A stretch of 64,000 nt of DNA. It comes from Nitrogeniibacter mangrovi (lineage in GTDB: Bacteria; Pseudomonadota; Gammaproteobacteria; Burkholderiales; Rhodocyclaceae). Both the position numbers and the translations under genes were made by a program. The notes beneath the pieces were generated by a model that saw only the letters and a list, made by a program, of their open reading frames with translations, did not search any database and was not told the origin of the DNA. Position 1 is the first letter of the stretch; the number at the start of each line of letters is the position of its first letter. Location: positions 3,782,001 through 3,846,000 of the forward strand of contig NZ_CP048836.1 in assembly GCF_010983895.1 (NCBI RefSeq), read 5' to 3'. This document shows, piece by piece, positions 36,391 through 45,023 of this stretch.

Positions 36391-37323
36391 TCAGCGCATG
36401 GAGCCGCCGGGCGGATCGGGCACCTCCTGCCCGGTCGCGACCCGGTGGGCCCAGCGGGCGAAGGTCTGCACTTCGGGCCGCTGCGGTCCGGGGGCCGCCA
36501 CCAGCCACACGCTGCGCCCCGAGATCTCGCGCCGGGCGCAGCCCACCGCCACCAGCCGCCCTTCCTTGAGCAGCGGCGCCAGCGTCTGCTCGCGGCCGAT
36601 CGCGATGCCGTGGCCCGACATGGCGGCGTGAATGACCTGATCATAGTGGGAAAATCGCAGCCGCGAGCGCGGCTCGATCCGGTCCAGCCCCTCGGCGGCC
36701 AGCCAGGCGGACCAGCTCAGCCAGGGGTAGCCGGCATTGTCGTAGTCCAGCAGCACCTGATCGGCCAGGGTGTCGGCGTCGAGTACCAGTCCGGTGCCGA
36801 TGGACGGGTGCGCGACCGGCACCAGGGTATCGCCGAACAGGCGCGTGCTGCCGGGGGGCGCGTCCCGGTCGGCGCAGTAGCGCAGGGCCAGATCCACATC
36901 CTCGTGAGCCAGGTCCACCACCCGGTTGGTGGTGGAGATGCGCACATCGATTTCCGGGTGCACCGCCTGGAAGTCGCGCAATTGCGGCACCAGCCACAGC
37001 GCCGAGATGCCCACGCTGGCGGTGATGTTCACCATCGGACGCAGGGGGGCGCGCAACTGCGCCGCCAGGCGCCCGTACTCGCCCAGCCACACCTCTGCCC
37101 GTTCGGCCAGCCGGGTGCCCGCCTCGGTCAGCGCGAGGCTGCGTGTGCCGCGGACGAAGAGCTTCACGCCGAGCGCCGATTCCAGCGTTTGCACCTGCCG
37201 CGAGATGGCCGACTGACTCAGGCACAACTCTTCGGCCGCCAATGTGAACGACAGGTGCCGCGCCGCACAAAGAAACCCCCGAACCGGGTCCAGCGGCGGT
37301 AGTTTGAGCAAGCTGCTATCCAT
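36391..37323 (-). CDS. LysR-family transcriptional regulator (GcvA-like)
   Basis: 310 residues from ATG 37323; a frame extension to 37353 exists. The N-terminal winged helix carries FLCAARHLSFTLAAEELCLSQSAISRQVQTLESALGVKLFVRG (about 16-58), the standard LysR motif. The effector domain (about 90-300) includes VDLALRYCADRDAPPGSTRLFGDTLVPVAHP, close to GcvA-type regulators. It is divergent from a DUF2917 gene with a perfect inverted repeat in the shared intergenic region, so it probably controls that gene and itself. Confidence 0.9.
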   Translation of the reverse strand: MDSSLLKLPPLDPVRGFLCAARHLSFTLAAEELCLSQSAISRQVQTLESALGVKLFVRGTRSLALTEAGTRLAERAEVWLGEYGRLAAQLRAPLRPMVNITASVGISALWLVPQLRDFQAVHPEIDVRISTTNRVVDLAHEDVDLALRYCADRDAPPGSTRLFGDTLVPVAHPSIGTGLVLDADTLADQVLLDYDNAGYPWLSWSAWLAAEGLDRIEPRSRLRFSHYDQVIHAAMSGHGIAIGREQTLAPLLKEGRLVAVGCARREISGRSVWLVAAPGPQRPEVQTFARWAHRVATGQEVPDPPGGSMR

Positions 37324-37349
37324 GCAGAAAACGCATCCATTCGATGAAA

Positions 37350-37362
37350 ACAAACCGTTTGT
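37350..37362. promoter_or_regulatory. Inverted repeat ACAAAC-C-GTTTGT, candidate LysR operator
   Basis: A perfect 6-1-6 palindrome in the 116-bp region between the divergent LysR and DUF2917 genes, 27 bp from the LysR start and 78 bp from the DUF2917 start. A T-rich arm and A-rich arm of this kind is a usual LysR binding shape. Confidence 0.45.
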
Positions 37363-37439
37363 GAGCAGCCTAGACCGTGTCGATACTCCAGTTCAAGGCG
37401 AACCGCAGATTGCCCCTCGCCGAGACCAGGAGAACGACC

Positions 37440-37796
37440 ATGCGCACCGCGACGACACAGACGACCATTTCCCTGCCCCCGCACCGGCCGCTGCTGCTCA
37501 AGCGCCTGGCCGGTGCCCAGGTACGCGTGCTGTCCGGCTGTGTGTGGATCACCCAGTACGGTCAGGCACAGGATATCCTGGCCTCGGCCGGCGAGCAGGT
37601 GACCCTGCCCCTGTCGTCGGCCACGGTCCTGTCCTCGGCCGCCGGGGCGCGGCTGCGCCTGACCCGCGCGACCCCCACGCCCCGCGCCGGTTGGCGCCGG
37701 CTGCTCGGCCTGTTCGATCCGCGCTGGGGCAACGCCGCGGCGCGGGATCTGTGCCGGCGCCTGCCGAACGCCCCCACCGATGCCGGCCGCGCATAG
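37440..37796 (+). CDS. DUF2917 family protein
   Basis: 118 residues from ATG 37440, which follows AGGAGAACGACC; 37377 is a longer alternative. PLLLKRLAGAQVRVLSGCVWITQYGQAQDILASAGEQVTL (about 18-57) is the DUF2917 cupin-like signature, with the invariant G-x-VWIT core. Such proteins are common in betaproteobacteria and almost always sit next to a LysR gene, as here. The function is unknown. Confidence 0.88.
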   Translation: MRTATTQTTISLPPHRPLLLKRLAGAQVRVLSGCVWITQYGQAQDILASAGEQVTLPLSSATVLSSAAGARLRLTRATPTPRAGWRRLLGLFDPRWGNAAARDLCRRLPNAPTDAGRA

Positions 37797-37862
37797 CGAG
37801 GCCGCGGCCCTGTGCCATACTGAGCCTGAATCCATTGCAGGGTTTGCGCCCGCGGAGGCTCC

Positions 37863-38744
37863 ATGCCCGGATCCGGCTTTTCCTGTTGCGACATCGACAC
37901 CCGGGGCGCCCGCATCCATGTGCAACACGGTGGATCGGGCCCGCCCCTGCTGCTGCTCCACGGGTACCCGGAAACCCACCGCATGTGGCACCGGGTGGCG
38001 CCAGCGCTGGCGCAGCACTTCCAGGTGATCTGCCCCGATCTGCGCGGCTACGGCGACAGCAGCAAGCCCGCCAGCGATGCCACCCATGCCGCCTACGCCA
38101 AGCGCGCCATGGCCCAGGACATGATCGAAGTGATGGCGGCTTTCGGCCACACCCGCTTCGCCGTCGCCGGCCACGACCGCGGCGCGCGCGTGACACACCG
38201 GCTGATCCTGGACCATCCGGCCGCGGTCGAGCGCGCCTGCGTCATGGACATCGCCCCGACCCTGCACATGTTCATGCACGCCGACCGCCACTTCGCCACC
38301 GGCTACTACCACTGGTTCTTCCTGATCCAGCCCGACGGCCTGCCCGAACACATGATCGGCACCGATCCGCGCTACTACCTGCGCGAGAAGCTGCGCCGCT
38401 GGTCCGCCCCCGGCGCGGTCTTCGACGAGGCGGTGGTGGCCGACTACGTGCGCTGCTTTTCCGAGCCGGCCGCCATCCACGCCAGCTGCGAGGACTACCG
38501 CGCCGCCGCCACCATCGACCTGGAGCACGACACGGCCAGCCGCGAGCGCCGCATCACCTGTCCGCTGCTGGTCCTGTGGGGCGAGCGCGGCTTCGTCCAC
38601 CGCAGCTACGACGTGCTCGCGGTGTGGCGCGACTACGCCACCGACGTGCGCGGCCAGGCCCTGCCCTGCGGCCACTTCCTCCCGGAGGAAGCCCCGCAGG
38701 CAGTCCTCGACGCGCTGATTCCCTTCTTCACGGAGACCCCATGA
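37863..38744 (+). CDS. Alpha/beta hydrolase, fluoroacetate-dehalogenase-like
   Basis: 293 residues. The fold carries the oxyanion loop HGYPETHRMW (about 34-43), PDLRGYGDSSKP and the nucleophile elbow AGHDRGARV (about 102-110), with Asp as nucleophile and Arg at +1 and +4, as in fluoroacetate dehalogenase. VMDIAPT supplies the family Asp. YYHWFFL provides the His-Trp halide pocket, DYRAAATIDLEHD comes next, and GHFLPEEAP holds the catalytic His. These match the haloacetate dehalogenase (DehH1/FAcD) group that hydrolyses haloacetates to glycolate. The true substrate is untested. Its stop overlaps the next gene's ATG. Confidence 0.8.
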   Translation: MPGSGFSCCDIDTRGARIHVQHGGSGPPLLLLHGYPETHRMWHRVAPALAQHFQVICPDLRGYGDSSKPASDATHAAYAKRAMAQDMIEVMAAFGHTRFAVAGHDRGARVTHRLILDHPAAVERACVMDIAPTLHMFMHADRHFATGYYHWFFLIQPDGLPEHMIGTDPRYYLREKLRRWSAPGAVFDEAVVADYVRCFSEPAAIHASCEDYRAAATIDLEHDTASRERRITCPLLVLWGERGFVHRSYDVLAVWRDYATDVRGQALPCGHFLPEEAPQAVLDALIPFFTETP

Positions 38745-39361
38745 CGGCCCCGACCCCCATCGCCATGTGGTACGAGTTCGCCAGTTCCTACTCCTACCTG
38801 GCGGTCATGCGCGCCCAGGCCGCCGCCGATGCGGCCGGTGTGCCCCTCATCTGGCGCCCCTTCCTGCTCGGCCCGGTGTTCCTCAGCCTGGGCTGGAACG
38901 ACTCGCCGTTCAACATCTACCCGCCCAAGGGACGCTACATGTGGCGCGACATGCAGCGCCTGTGCGCGCGCTACGGCTTCCCCTTCCGCCTGCCCAGCCA
39001 GTTCCCGCGCAGCGGCCTGCTGGCGGCTCGGGTGGCACGGCTGGGCCAGGATCAGGACTGGATCGGCCCGTTCTCGCGCGCGGCGATGCAGGCCAATTTC
39101 GGCGAGGATCGCGACATCGGCCAGCCCGAGGTGATCGCCGAGATCCTCACCGGGCTCGGCCTCGATGCCGACGCGCTGATCGCCGAGGCCGAGGGCGAGG
39201 CCATCAAGCAGGCCCTGCGCGACCAGACCGACGCGGCCACCGCGATGGGCCTGTTCGGCGCCCCCAACTTCGTCGTCGGCGACGAGCTGTTCTGGGGCAA
39301 CGACCGCCTCGAGGATGCGCTCGAATGGGCGCATGGCGGGGGATTGAAACCGACGGCCTGA
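38741..39361 (+). CDS. DsbA-family 2-hydroxychromene-2-carboxylate isomerase-like protein
   Basis: 206 residues from ATG 38741, overlapping the upstream hydrolase by four bases. The thioredoxin-like start WYEFASSYSYLAVMRA (about 10-25) has Ser where thioredoxins have Cys, which is the glutathione-activating site of HCCA isomerases and kappa-class GSTs. WRPFLLGPVF, the helical insertion and GLFGAPNFVVGDELFWGNDRL complete the family pattern. It could isomerise an aromatic side-ring product or act as a glutathione transferase. Coupling with a dehalogenase-like enzyme suggests a small detoxification or catabolic unit. Confidence 0.85.
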   Translation: MTAPTPIAMWYEFASSYSYLAVMRAQAAADAAGVPLIWRPFLLGPVFLSLGWNDSPFNIYPPKGRYMWRDMQRLCARYGFPFRLPSQFPRSGLLAARVARLGQDQDWIGPFSRAAMQANFGEDRDIGQPEVIAEILTGLGLDADALIAEAEGEAIKQALRDQTDAATAMGLFGAPNFVVGDELFWGNDRLEDALEWAHGGGLKPTA

Positions 39362-39434
39362 GGCGGCGAGCGCCTCGACGCGAACGGCGCATTCGTGCTC
39401 CAATGAGGCGGTCACGCGAGCGCCCCGATCCGCC

Positions 39435-40736
39435 ATGTCCACACCCATGCACCCGGCCACGCCGTTCCGGCTGCGCGACCTGCAATGGCAGGTGCGCTCC
39501 TGGTTCGGCACCCGCCTGTGGGCGCAGGTGCTGCTGGGGCTGTGCCTCGGCATCGCGGTAGGCGCCGCCCTGAGCCCCGAGGTCGGCTGGGTCGACCGGC
39601 GCGCCGCGGTCACCGCCGGCGCCTGGCTGGCGGTGCCGGGCCGGCTCTTCCTGGCGATCATCGGCATGGTCCTGGTGCCGCTGGTGATGATCTCCATCAT
39701 CAAGGGCATGCTCGGCGGCGGCAGCATGGCGCAGCTGCGCACCGTGGGCCTGCGCCTGCTGCTGTTCGTCACCCTCACCACCGGCCTCGGCGCCGGCCTG
39801 GGCGTGCTGCTCGGCCAGGGCATCGCCCCCGGCGCGGGCATCGCCGCCGCCAACGGCACGACGGCCGCGCGCCAGACGGCGCAGCGGCCGCCCACCCCGG
39901 ACCTGCCCTCGCTGATCGTCAATCTCGTCCCCAGCAATCCGCAGGCGGCCCTGGCCGAACGGGACATGCTCGCCATCGTGATCCTCGCCCTGTTCCTGGG
40001 CGCAGCGGCGCTGGTGGCCGACCGCACCAAGACCGCCCCCTTTCTCGGCGCCCTCGACGGCCTGCTGGAAATCTCGATGACGCTGGTCAAATGGGCCATG
40101 TACCTGGCGCCCTGGGCGGTGTTCGGCCTGCTTGCGGACGTCATCGCCCGATCCGGCCTGGTCGCCGTCGCCGGGCTGACGACCTATGTGCTCACCGTGC
40201 TCGCCGGCCTGCTGGCGCTGATGCTCCTGTATGTGCTCATCGTCACCGTGTTCGCGCGCCGCCACCCGGTCGACTTTCTTCGCCGGATCAGCGGCGTCAT
40301 GCTGCTGGCCTTCTCCACCTCCAGCTCCGCCGCCGTGATTCCGCTGTCCATCGACACCGCGGTGCGCAACCTCGAGGTGCCCGAGAGCATCGCCAACTTC
40401 ACCATTCCCCTGGGCGCCACCATCAACATGGCCGGCACCGCGCTCTACCAGGCGGTGGCGGTATGCTTCCTGGCGCAGCTGTCGGGGGTCGCGCTGACGC
40501 CCGAATCGCTGGCCACCATCGTCCTCACCTTGATCGTGACCTCCATCGGCGCGCCCGGCACCCCGGGCGTGGGCATCGTGATCCTGGCCAACATCGTCAC
40601 CGGCTTCGGCATCCCCACCACCGGCATCGCCCTGATCCTCGGCGTGGACCGACTCCTCGACATGTTCCGCACCACGGTCAACGTCACCGGCGACCTGACC
40701 GTCAGCGTGCTGCTGCGCAACGCCCGGCGCGACTGA
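39435..40736 (+). CDS. Dicarboxylate/amino acid:cation symporter (DAACS family)
   Basis: 433 residues with about eight helices and two re-entrant loops. Family features are the serine-rich AFSTSSSAAVIPLSI (about 292-306), the TM7 motif NMAGTALYQAVAVCFLAQ (in place of the usual NMDGTA), and [23 protein letters not shown] with the substrate and cation residues of TM8. The Asp-to-Ala change in NMDGT alters a cation-coupling site and is worth noting. It should take up a C4-dicarboxylate or acidic amino acid with Na+ or H+. Confidence 0.88.
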   Translation: MSTPMHPATPFRLRDLQWQVRSWFGTRLWAQVLLGLCLGIAVGAALSPEVGWVDRRAAVTAGAWLAVPGRLFLAIIGMVLVPLVMISIIKGMLGGGSMAQLRTVGLRLLLFVTLTTGLGAGLGVLLGQGIAPGAGIAAANGTTAARQTAQRPPTPDLPSLIVNLVPSNPQAALAERDMLAIVILALFLGAAALVADRTKTAPFLGALDGLLEISMTLVKWAMYLAPWAVFGLLADVIARSGLVAVAGLTTYVLTVLAGLLALMLLYVLIVTVFARRHPVDFLRRISGVMLLAFSTSSSAAVIPLSIDTAVRNLEVPESIANFTIPLGATINMAGTALYQAVAVCFLAQLSGVALTPESLATIVLTLIVTSIGAPGTPGVGIVILANIVTGFGIPTTGIALILGVDRLLDMFRTTVNVTGDLTVSVLLRNARRD

Positions 40737-40799
40737 CCGCGCCACGGCCGGCACAGGCGCGTACAATCGCCGGGCACACGCCTTTCCGGGACTCCCCCC

Positions 40800-40931
40800 A
40801 TGCGCCGACTCGCCGTCGCGTCGATCACCACACCCCCATCCCGCCGGGCGCGGGTGGACGTCATCGACGTCGCCAACGCGGCACCGGCGCACCTGGCAAC
40901 CTCCCCCGCGCCAGCACCGGGCGCCTGCTGA
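40800..40931 (+). CDS. Possible small ORF after a -10-like TACAAT
   Basis: 43 codons (MRRLAVASITTPPSRRARVD...) starting 33 bp after TACAAT (40762-40767), a layout like other gene starts here. The composition is Ala/Pro/Arg-rich and no family is visible. It may be the leftover start of a lost gene or only the leader of the glycosyltransferase mRNA. Confidence 0.2.
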   Translation: MRRLAVASITTPPSRRARVDVIDVANAAPAHLATSPAPAPGAC

Positions 40932-40944
40932 AGGGCCCACCCAC

Positions 40945-42050
40945 ATGGCCACCGACACCATCCCGGACGTCTCCCTGTGCCTGATCGTTCGCAACGAGGC
41001 GGCGCTGCTGCCCCGCTTCATCGACAGCGTGCGCGGCGCGTGGGACGAATTCATCGCCGTTGACACCGGCTCCACCGACGACACCGTGCGCCTGCTCGAA
41101 AATGCCGGCGCACACGTCATCCACCAGGCCTGGGCCGACGACTTCGCGCTGGCACGGAACACCGGACTGCAGGCCGCACACGGGCGCTGGGTCCTCATCC
41201 TCGATGCCGACGAATTTCCCGAACCGGCCTTCGCCGGCGAAATGCGCCGTCTGCTGGCGCGCCCCGACTTCGGCGCCGCCACCATCCATCGATTCGATCA
41301 GCAGAAAAACGGCATCGTGCGCCACTCGCACCCCATCCGCCTGTTCGCCAACGACCCCGACATCCGCTACCGCTGCCGCATCCACGAAGACGCGCGCGAC
41401 GGCATCGACGCCTGGCTGGCGCGCCACGCGCGAGGCTATTTCGCCCTCGACACGCCGGTCCAGCATGTCGGCTATGCCCTCGAACGCTATGACGCCCGGG
41501 ACAAGGCAACACGCGACGCGCGCATTCTGGCGCTGGCCATCGCCGACGACGCCGCCGATCTCTACAGCCGGTACAAGTTGCTGGAGCTGTACCGCTTCAC
41601 GGGCCAGACCACGGCCGCGCAAGCCCTCGCCCGCGAGACGCTCGGCCCCCTCGACGCCTGCCATGCCATTGCCCCCGCCATGTCGCCGGCGATCTGGTCG
41701 ACCTGGTGTGCCAGGCCCTCTGCGGAGAAGATGCCACCGGCGCGCTCGCCTTCATGGCGCGCTACCGGTCCTTGGCCGAGCACACCCCCCACTTCCATCT
41801 GGCCATCGGCATGCGCCATGAACAACTCGGCGCCCTGGAGCCTGCGTTTCACGCGTTTGCCCGCGTGCTCGAACTGACCCCGGGCCACCCGGCCGCCCTG
41901 CTGATGGAAACCCGGGCGCTGGCCGCGCTCACGCGCATCGCCATCGCCGCCGGCGATCTGGCCGCCGCCCGCGACTTCAACGCCGCCGCGCGCGAGCGCG
42001 CCCCGGACGACCCGGAGGTCATGCTGGCCGCCCGGGTGCTCGCCCCGTAG
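40945..42050 (+). pseudogene. Family 2 glycosyltransferase with TPR tail, split by a one-base frameshift
   Basis: From ATG 40945 the product is a GT2 enzyme: LCLIVRNEAALLPRFIDSV (nucleotide-sugar start), FIAVDTGSTDDT, and ILDADEFPEP with the DxD motif at about 92-94, as in WaaE/SunS-like transferases. After about residue 240 the frame turns into nonsense. The frame that starts in GDLVDLVCQALCGEDATGAL and runs to 42050 supplies a sensible TPR-like tail (HFHLAIGMRHEQLGALEPAF). The frames join if the C5 run at 41671-41675 had one more C. The intact protein would be about 368 residues. The break is either a genuine inactivation or a sequencing slip. Confidence 0.75.
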
Positions 42051-42290
42051 GCTCACAGTAGTCACGTGGCCGCGCCCGGGCCCGTCCGTTCTCAGGGCAA
42101 GACGCACCGACGCGACCTGGGTGACCCTCATGGCCTCAATGCGATCCACTTGCCTATGGCGAACAAACCCCGGACACGCCTCGCCAAACGCCCACGTCGC
42201 GCCGCCACCGGGCGCGCTCCGTGACCTGGCGGCTCTGGTCATGCACAACGACTATACTCGGAGACACGCCCTCGGAAATCGGCCGGCCAC

Positions 42291-44960
42291 TTGAACATCT
42301 TCCTGTCCTACGCCTCGCCCTACCGCACCCAGGCCGACGATCTGTGCTGCCGACTGCAGGCCGTCGGCCACGCGGTGTTCTTCGACCGCGAGGACCTGCC
42401 CGCCGGCACCAGCTACGATGACCGCATCCGCCAGGCCATCGACGACGCCGACCTGTTCATCTTCCTGATCGCCCCCGAGGCGGTCGCCGACGGCCACTAC
42501 ACCCGCACCGAACTGAAGCTGGCCGCGCGCAAGTGGCCGACACCGGGCTGGCACGTGCTGCCGGTGATGGTGGCGCCCACGCCGCTGGAGACCATCCCGC
42601 CCTACCTGCGCGCGCTCACGCTGCTGCAGACCGAGGGCAATCTGGCCGCCGAAGTCGTCATGGAAGTGGCCGACCGGGCCCGCCAGGCATCCCCGGATAC
42701 GACGCCCGCGCCGCGGGCGCCGGAAACGACCGCCGGCAGCGTGCGCTATCGCTCCATCCAGCTGCGTTTTCGTCAGGAAGGGGCCGGACGCTACGCCCTC
42801 GCCGTGCCCGAGTCGCCAGCCGGCGCACTCGACAACGCCCCGCTGGCGCTCGATCCGGCGGCGCTCGAACAGGCCTTGTGGACCGACGCCCGGCCGATTG
42901 CCGGTTCGGCGCGCCGGGGCGCGAGCCCGGACGCGCCGCCCGCCCGCCTGCCCGGCGACGCCGCCGCGCGCCAGATCGGCCAGGCGCTGTACGCGGCCCT
43001 GTCGGGCACCGCCGCCGGCCAGCGGCTCGAAGACAGCCTGCGCAGCATCGACCCGCAGCACGGCGACGGCCTGCGCTTCGTCATCGACACCACCGACGCC
43101 CCCGATCTGGCGTGTCTGCCGTGGGAGTTTCTCTACCACCCCAGGCAGGACGACTTCCTGTTCTCCGACCGCCTCAAGCCCGTGGTGCGCTGGCTCGACA
43201 CCGACGCGCCACCGCCGACCCTCGCGGTCGAGCCACCGCTGCGCATGCTCATGGCCGTCGCCGCGCCGGCCGACCGGCCCGACCTGGCCATCGGCGAGGA
43301 ACTGGCGCACCTGGATGCCGCCCTGGCGGAACTGGCCCGCGACGGCATTCTCGAAACGACACGCCTCGAGCACACCACCCTCGAACGCCTCGATGCCGCC
43401 CTGCTCGCCCATCGCCCCCATGTGCTGCACTTCATCGGCCATGGCGACTTTGTCGGCGACGACGGGGTGCTGGTGCTCGAATCCGACACCTCCCCCGGCG
43501 CTGCCGACCCCATCGCCGGGCGCCGTCTGGCCGTGCTCCTGCGCAACTATCGCGACACCCTGCGCCTGGTCTTTCTCAACAGCTGCCTGGGGGCCGCCAC
43601 GAGCCGCCACGATGCCTTCGGCGGGGTGGCGCAAAGCCTGATCCGGCGCGGCATTCCGGCCGTGGTCGCGATGCAGTTCCCGATCCCGGACGCGGCCGCG
43701 GTGGCGCTCTCGCGCCACTTCTATCGCTATCTGGCCGCGGGCCAGCCGGTGGACGCGGCGCTGAGCTCGGCCCGGGCCTTCCTCTATGCGCGCGGCTATC
43801 CGGTCGAGTGGGGCGCCCCCGCGCTGCACATGCGCGCGCCCGACGGCCGCCTCTTCGATCTGGCCGCCCCCCGGCCAGGGGCCGACGCAGCGGCGCCCCC
43901 CGCCCCCGAACCGGTCGGGACCACCCCGCCGATACCGGCACCGCCGACCGCCGCGCCCGCGCGGCGACGCGCGCTCCCGCTGCTCGTCGGCGCCCTGCTC
44001 GTCCTCGGCGCGATCGGCGTCGGCACGCTGTGGATCGTCTCCGGCGGCCGCGCCCCAGGCGGCGAGACAAGCGGCGCCGAGCCGCCGCCACCGCCGATCG
44101 TGGCCCCACCCGCCCCCCCGCCAGCGCCGTCACCGGCGCCGGTGGAACCCCCGGTCATCGAACCGGCACCGCCTCCACCGCCACCGACCGTCGAGCCGCG
44201 CCCCGGCGTGACCGCGTCGGTCGATGCCATGGCCGCGCAACTGAGCGAGGGCCAGGCGGCATCGGCCGTCGCCGTCGCCGAGACCGCGCTGGCGCCGGGC
44301 GGCGACCCGGCACTGCGGGCCGCCCTGCTCGGCCCCCAACGGGACACCCTCATCGGCCCCCTGGTACAAGCGGGGGTCGACGCCCGGGACCACGGAGACA
44401 CCCGGCTGGCCGAACGCATCGTCGGCCTGCTCGACCAACTGGCGCCCGGCGTCGGCTGGGCCGCGGTCATCTCGGATGCCGGCTCGCCCACGGCCATGAT
44501 CGAACCGGCCGCCGGCGACACGGCCGGGGATACGATGACCTACACCGTGCATCGCGGCGACACCCTGTGGCGTATCGCCGCGCGCTTCTATGGCGATGCG
44601 CGGCGCTGGCCGACGCTGCTCGAACACCACAACGCCAACGTGGCACTGGGCCGCGGCGGCCGACGGATCGACGACCCGGATCACATCGAACCGGGCCAAC
44701 GCGTCCACGTGCCCCTGTCACCGTCGACCGGCACCAACGCGCTCGACTATCACGTGGTGCGGGGCGACACCCTGTCGGGCATCGCCTGGCGAATCTACGG
44801 CGATGCCCGCCGCTGGCCACAGATCGTGGCCGACAACCCGGCCCGCCTCGGCGACCCCGACCACCTGCGCATCGGCCAGGTGCTGGTTCTGCGACCGCTG
44901 CGCGTGCCGCACCGGCCGGCAATCGGGCGGGACTCGCCTCCCGATGGACGTTCGCGCTAA
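42291..44960 (+). CDS. TIR-CHAT-transmembrane-LysM fusion protein
   Basis: 889 residues from a TTG at 42291 (MNIFLSYASPYRTQADDL), behind a TATACT -10-like site at 42253. Residues 1-125 are a TIR domain with the NADase-type Glu74 in HYTRTELKL. Residues about 220-520 are a CHAT (caspase-like) domain with the His384-Gly385 dyad in VLHFIGHGDF and Cys432 in LVFLNSCLGA. A membrane helix follows at 561-584, then a Pro-rich stretch to 640 and a helical region. Two LysM domains end the protein (about 749-808, YTVHRGDTLWRIAARFYG; 818-868, YHVVRGDTLSGIAWRIYG). The topology suggests cytoplasmic TIR and CHAT with LysM touching peptidoglycan. I infer a wall sensor that drives a protease or NADase; no exact precedent is known to me. 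Confidence 0.85.
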   Translation: MNIFLSYASPYRTQADDLCCRLQAVGHAVFFDREDLPAGTSYDDRIRQAIDDADLFIFLIAPEAVADGHYTRTELKLAARKWPTPGWHVLPVMVAPTPLETIPPYLRALTLLQTEGNLAAEVVMEVADRARQASPDTTPAPRAPETTAGSVRYRSIQLRFRQEGAGRYALAVPESPAGALDNAPLALDPAALEQALWTDARPIAGSARRGASPDAPPARLPGDAAARQIGQALYAALSGTAAGQRLEDSLRSIDPQHGDGLRFVIDTTDAPDLACLPWEFLYHPRQDDFLFSDRLKPVVRWLDTDAPPPTLAVEPPLRMLMAVAAPADRPDLAIGEELAHLDAALAELARDGILETTRLEHTTLERLDAALLAHRPHVLHFIGHGDFVGDDGVLVLESDTSPGAADPIAGRRLAVLLRNYRDTLRLVFLNSCLGAATSRHDAFGGVAQSLIRRGIPAVVAMQFPIPDAAAVALSRHFYRYLAAGQPVDAALSSARAFLYARGYPVEWGAPALHMRAPDGRLFDLAAPRPGADAAAPPAPEPVGTTPPIPAPPTAAPARRRALPLLVGALLVLGAIGVGTLWIVSGGRAPGGETSGAEPPPPPIVAPPAPPPAPSPAPVEPPVIEPAPPPPPPTVEPRPGVTASVDAMAAQLSEGQAASAVAVAETALAPGGDPALRAALLGPQRDTLIGPLVQAGVDARDHGDTRLAERIVGLLDQLAPGVGWAAVISDAGSPTAMIEPAAGDTAGDTMTYTVHRGDTLWRIAARFYGDARRWPTLLEHHNANVALGRGGRRIDDPDHIEPGQRVHVPLSPSTGTNALDYHVVRGDTLSGIAWRIYGDARRWPQIVADNPARLGDPDHLRIGQVLVLRPLRVPHRPAIGRDSPPDGRSR

Positions 44961-45023
44961 AGTTCGCCCGGAAAACGCCCCGCCAATGACATTTACATGA
45001 CACCTCGAGGATCGGGAATACCC

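Noticed and set aside
42533-44989. Alternative plus-strand frame of 818 codons inside the TIR-CHAT-LysM gene
   Set aside because: Arg/Pro/Gly-rich composition without motifs; the main frame has clear TIR, CHAT and LysM signatures.
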